Shown piece after piece: positions 5,564-8,008 of a stretch of 8,008 nt of DNA. The translations under genes were made by a program, and so were the position numbers. Position 1 is the first letter of the stretch; each line of letters opens with the position of its first letter. Origin of the DNA: Methanosarcinales archaeon ex4572_44 (GTDB lineage: Archaea; Halobacteriota; Methanosarcinia; Methanosarcinales; EX4572-44); the NCBI GenBank assembly GCA_002254825.2, contig NJEL02000066.1, positions 1-8,008 on the forward strand, in the 5' to 3' direction. Under the pieces are notes generated by a model. The model saw only the letters and a program-made list of their open reading frames with translations, was not told where the DNA came from and did not search any database.

Positions 5564-6411
5564 TATTTCCCCAGGACTACAAATACGTGGGTATCAGCGA
5601 CCGCGTGCCAGAGGTGGGCGATCCGATATACTTTTCCACACGTTTTATAATAATAAAAAATGAAACACGGGAGTCATATCAAATCTACGCTGTCGAAAGT
5701 AGTGGCGAGGGTCTGATTCGAATAATAACCTCTATGGAACTGCTTGCAGATCAAGACGAGATAACTGTTCTCGATGAACTACTCGAATCGTGCAACATCG
5801 GCATCCTCGTTGAAGTGGCAGAGCGCCTCTGTCTCAACCAAATAAACACGGTCATCCTCACTGGGACAGATAGACATACCACGTTTGTACACATGCCTGA
5901 TGCGAGCAAGCTATTCGAGATAGAGGTGATCGACATCACCCCGCCCAGCCCACCATGGCTCACATCTGCTGTTCGTAGGCTGCATGCTGCAGGCGTGTGG
6001 AGCAGACTTCCAGTCAGATTCGCTGAGAAGATCTTGGACTTGAGACAATTCGAAGACGCCAATACCATGTTCCCCTGCACGTCATCAGGCTTGAAGGGCA
6101 GGTATCTTGATAGAGCAACCACTGCACCAGATGAAACGCTGCTTGTTGGCTGTGACATCTCACTCCAAATCTTCAACCTCAAATTTCCCAACAAATTAAA
6201 GGAACACACCAACACATGCCCCCTAAGCAGAGAACTCCACACTCCAACAAAACCATTCATAACCAGATGCTGCCAATCAGAACGGACTGGACCCATAAAT
6301 CTCAACGGCGTGCCAGGCATGGTGGTCCACTGGGGCGCATCAGAATACGATGTGATAGAAGCTGTAAAAAACCTGTACAACAACTGCAACAGCGAAAAAG
6401 AAGAATTTTAG
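5560..6411 (+). CDS. Archaeal protein of unknown function, translationally coupled to hacB
   Basis: A 283-residue soluble protein with no signal peptide or membrane helix; I do not recognise its function. The N-terminal half (about 1-125) has alternating beta-type stretches such as STRFIIIKNET and INTVILTGTDRHTTFVHM. The C-terminal half is rich in cysteines in distinct local motifs: FPCTSSGL (C173), LVGCDIS (C198), NTCPLS (C220) and TRCCQSERTGP (C237, C238). Together these could form a metal or iron-sulfur site, and the protein ends with a region around MVVHWGASEYDVIEAV. Its ATG overlaps the hacB stop by four bases (ATGA), so it is cotranscribed and likely coupled. This links it to the aconitase-type enzyme or the coenzyme B / leucine pathway, but only by context. 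Its 3' third is strikingly rich in A and C on the coding strand. Confidence 0.85.
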   Translation: MIFPQDYKYVGISDRVPEVGDPIYFSTRFIIIKNETRESYQIYAVESSGEGLIRIITSMELLADQDEITVLDELLESCNIGILVEVAERLCLNQINTVILTGTDRHTTFVHMPDASKLFEIEVIDITPPSPPWLTSAVRRLHAAGVWSRLPVRFAEKILDLRQFEDANTMFPCTSSGLKGRYLDRATTAPDETLLVGCDISLQIFNLKFPNKLKEHTNTCPLSRELHTPTKPFITRCCQSERTGPINLNGVPGMVVHWGASEYDVIEAVKNLYNNCNSEKEEF

Positions 6412-6438
6412 GTATTTCATCCAATTTTTCCAATCTCT

Positions 6439-7254
6439 TTACCTTTGGAGGATTGTGAGGCTTACGTCGAGCCATGGGGCGTTGTGTGTCAGACTACCGA
6501 TCGATATAACGTCAATTCCAGTTTCAGCATATTTTTCTATGTTGCTTGGGTTGATTCCGCCCGATGCTTCAAGTATGATTTTTTCGCGCAGACTTCTCTC
6601 CTTAAGCACTTGAATAATCTCTTTTATCTCTTGTGGCTTGCAGTTGTCGAGCATGATGATCTCTGCTCCGAGTTCTGCTCCTCTCACCGCATCACTCACG
6701 TTTTCGACCTCTACTTCGATCTTGCGTGTGAATCCTGCCGCTTTTTTTGCATTTATAACTGCTTGCCTTATTCCTATGAGTTTGATGTGGTTATCCTTCA
6801 CCATCACGGTGTCTGATAGATTATATCGGTGTGGATCGCCGCCGCCTAGTGTTATTGCTTTTTTTTCAAATTTGCGAAATCCTGGAGTGGTCTTCCGGGT
6901 TCCAGCAACGATCACATCACCTGCGAGTCTTTTGCATTGGTGGGTGAGGCTTGCAATCCCACTCATTCTGCCGATGAAGTTCAGTGCGAGCCGCTCAGCC
7001 TTCAATATTCCGTTAGCAGGACCTGAGACTTCAAGTATTTCAGTTCCAGCCCCAACACTTGTACCATCGTCCACGCAGGATACGACTTCAATCTCAAAAT
7101 GGTTGAAGACTTGCGAGGCTTCGTCGATTCCAGCTATTATGCCAGATTCGTTTGTTACCACTATAGCGTCTGTGGTTGTACTACCTGTGATCTCGGGGTA
7201 GATGTCTTCTCCAAGGTCTTCTTGCAGGAAGTGTTCGAGTTCACTTTGCAGCAT
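6439..7254 (-). CDS. nadC: Nicotinate-nucleotide pyrophosphorylase (quinolinate phosphoribosyltransferase)
   Basis: NadC converts quinolinate and PRPP to nicotinate mononucleotide, CO2 and pyrophosphate in de novo NAD synthesis. The 271 residues match the family length. Marks in order: LQSELEHFLQEDLGEDI at the N-terminus, KAERLALNFIGRMSGIA (85-101), GTRKTTPGFR (118-127) with R120, K121 and T122, GGGDPHRYNLSD (137-148) with H142-R143, VKDNHIK with K153, IEVEVEN, IIMLDN with D203, and the final phosphate-binding EASGGIN and IGSLTH. All expected active-site residues appear present. The ATG overlaps the end of moaA by 14 bases with no strong ribosome binding site, so translation likely follows from moaA. 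It converges with the gene ending at 6411, with only 27 bases between. Confidence 0.97.
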   Translation of the reverse strand: MLQSELEHFLQEDLGEDIYPEITGSTTTDAIVVTNESGIIAGIDEASQVFNHFEIEVVSCVDDGTSVGAGTEILEVSGPANGILKAERLALNFIGRMSGIASLTHQCKRLAGDVIVAGTRKTTPGFRKFEKKAITLGGGDPHRYNLSDTVMVKDNHIKLIGIRQAVINAKKAAGFTRKIEVEVENVSDAVRGAELGAEIIMLDNCKPQEIKEIIQVLKERSLREKIILEASGGINPSNIEKYAETGIDVISIGSLTHNAPWLDVSLTILQR

Positions 7255-8008
7255 AAACTTGATACGTTTTCATCCCTTCTTCTGGCTTGCAGTAGGGTTC
7301 TCGTCTCAACACAGCACTTTTAAGCAGTTCTTCCATCTCTCCTGGTTCTTTTCCTCTGATATCTATAAGGTTCTTATTATGTAAGAGGCAGGTCTTCAGT
7401 TTTGCATCGGATGTTACGCGCAGTCGGTTACAGTTCTGGCAGAACGTGGAGTTGTCGATTGGGCGGACAAGCTCGACCTCGGCACCATCTATGTAGTACT
7501 TTCTTCGCCTGTGCATACGTCGCTCAACACTATGCGAAGCTTTCTCATCCAGGTCTTTTTCAACCTCGTCCATATCTATCTGCTGATCTGGAAGCCCTTT
7601 AAAGTCCATGAGCTCGATTAACTGGAGTATCACGTCTTCACCACAGCCCCGTGTGAACTCCACCATCTCCCACACTTCTTCATCATTCAAACCACCCAAC
7701 AGCACCATGTTCACTTTGACCGGGACGAGATCTGCAGAGATTGCTGCATGGATTCCATCCATCACTTTAGTGTGATAGTTTCGTTTGGTTTGTGTGATCG
7801 TGTCATAGACGTCTGGGTGGAGCGTGTCGAGGCTGACGTTTACCCTGTCAAGCCCGGAATCAGCAAGACCCTCCGCTTTCTTTGAGAGGAGCGTACCGTT
7901 GGTTGTTAGCGAGACATCCTTCAGATCGGGTAAACCGCTGAGTATATCGGGTAGATCACGCCGCAGTAGTGGTTCTCCACCAGAGAATTTGATCTTGTCC
8001 ACACCATG
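7241..8008 (-). CDS. moaA: GTP 3',8-cyclase MoaA, C-terminal part (5' end outside window)
   Basis: MoaA is a radical SAM enzyme that turns GTP into the 8,3'-cyclic intermediate of molybdopterin (or tungstopterin) synthesis. Only the last 255 residues are in the window. The reading frame is still open at 8008, and the fragment begins HGVDKIKFSGGEPLLRRDL, which normally follows the N-terminal CxxxCxxC cluster motif, here cut off. The GTG at 8002 sits inside this conserved stretch and is not the true start. The SAM-binding GGEP, the TTNGTLL strand, NVSLDTL, and the C-terminal substrate cluster FCQNCNRLR with a third Cys in TCLLHN (CxxC-13-C) are all intact. The C-terminus ends in VYAAK rather than the Gly-Gly seen in many bacterial MoaA proteins. 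It overlaps nadC by 14 bases, so the two form an operon. Confidence 0.96.
   Translation of the reverse strand, partial: HGVDKIKFSGGEPLLRRDLPDILSGLPDLKDVSLTTNGTLLSKKAEGLADSGLDRVNVSLDTLHPDVYDTITQTKRNYHTKVMDGIHAAISADLVPVKVNMVLLGGLNDEEVWEMVEFTRGCGEDVILQLIELMDFKGLPDQQIDMDEVEKDLDEKASHSVERRMHRRRKYYIDGAEVELVRPIDNSTFCQNCNRLRVTSDAKLKTCLLHNKNLIDIRGKEPGEMEELLKSAVLRREPYCKPEEGMKTYQVYAAK

Noticed and set aside
8000..8002. GTG at 8002 as the moaA start
   Set aside because: It sits inside the conserved GVDKIKFSGGEP segment and would drop the radical SAM cysteine motif; the frame continues past the window edge.

Overview
The window looks like part of the chromosome of a methanogen-related euryarchaeon. Evidence for this is an F420-dependent methylene-H4MPT dehydrogenase (Mtd), a homoaconitase-type small subunit of the kind used for coenzyme B, an archaeal MoaA, a protein resembling the archaeal DUF2115 family, and archaeal TATA-box promoters with GGTGATC or AGGAGG ribosome binding sites. 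A lipoate ligase and a lone H-protein-like lipoyl carrier are less usual for a textbook methanogen. They fit an ANME, alkane-oxidising or Archaeoglobus-like relative better, but I cannot fix the lineage from sequence alone.

Layout. Positions 62-1000 (minus) hold mtd, whose 3' end carries an exact 29-bp tandem duplication that shifts the frame. Divergent to it, 1128-1664 (plus) is a small Cys-containing DUF2115-like protein. Then on the plus strand come a class II aldolase (1866-3002), a lipoate-protein ligase A family protein (3091-3912), about 490 bp with hairpins but no convincing gene, a GcvH-like lipoyl carrier (4404-4820), and a two-gene unit of hacB/leuD-type small subunit (5081-5563) overlapping an unrecognised conserved-looking gene (5560-6411) by 4 bp. 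Convergent to these on the minus strand are nadC (6439-7254) and the C-terminal 255 residues of moaA (7241-8008, running off the window), overlapping by 14 bp.

How the genes fit together. Mtd serves the C1 (H4MPT) pathway. The homoaconitase-like subunit probably serves 2-oxosuberate and coenzyme B synthesis. The ligase and the carrier form a plausible lipoylation pair (enzyme and substrate), yet no glycine cleavage genes are in view. MoaA supplies molybdopterin (or tungstopterin) cofactor and NadC supplies NAD.

The strongest unusual signals are the frameshifting duplication at the mtd C-terminus, with a candidate terminator that would leave the shifted message without a stop codon, and the orphan lipoyl carrier with its nearby ligase. 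There is no mobile element, CRISPR array, tRNA or rRNA that I can support.
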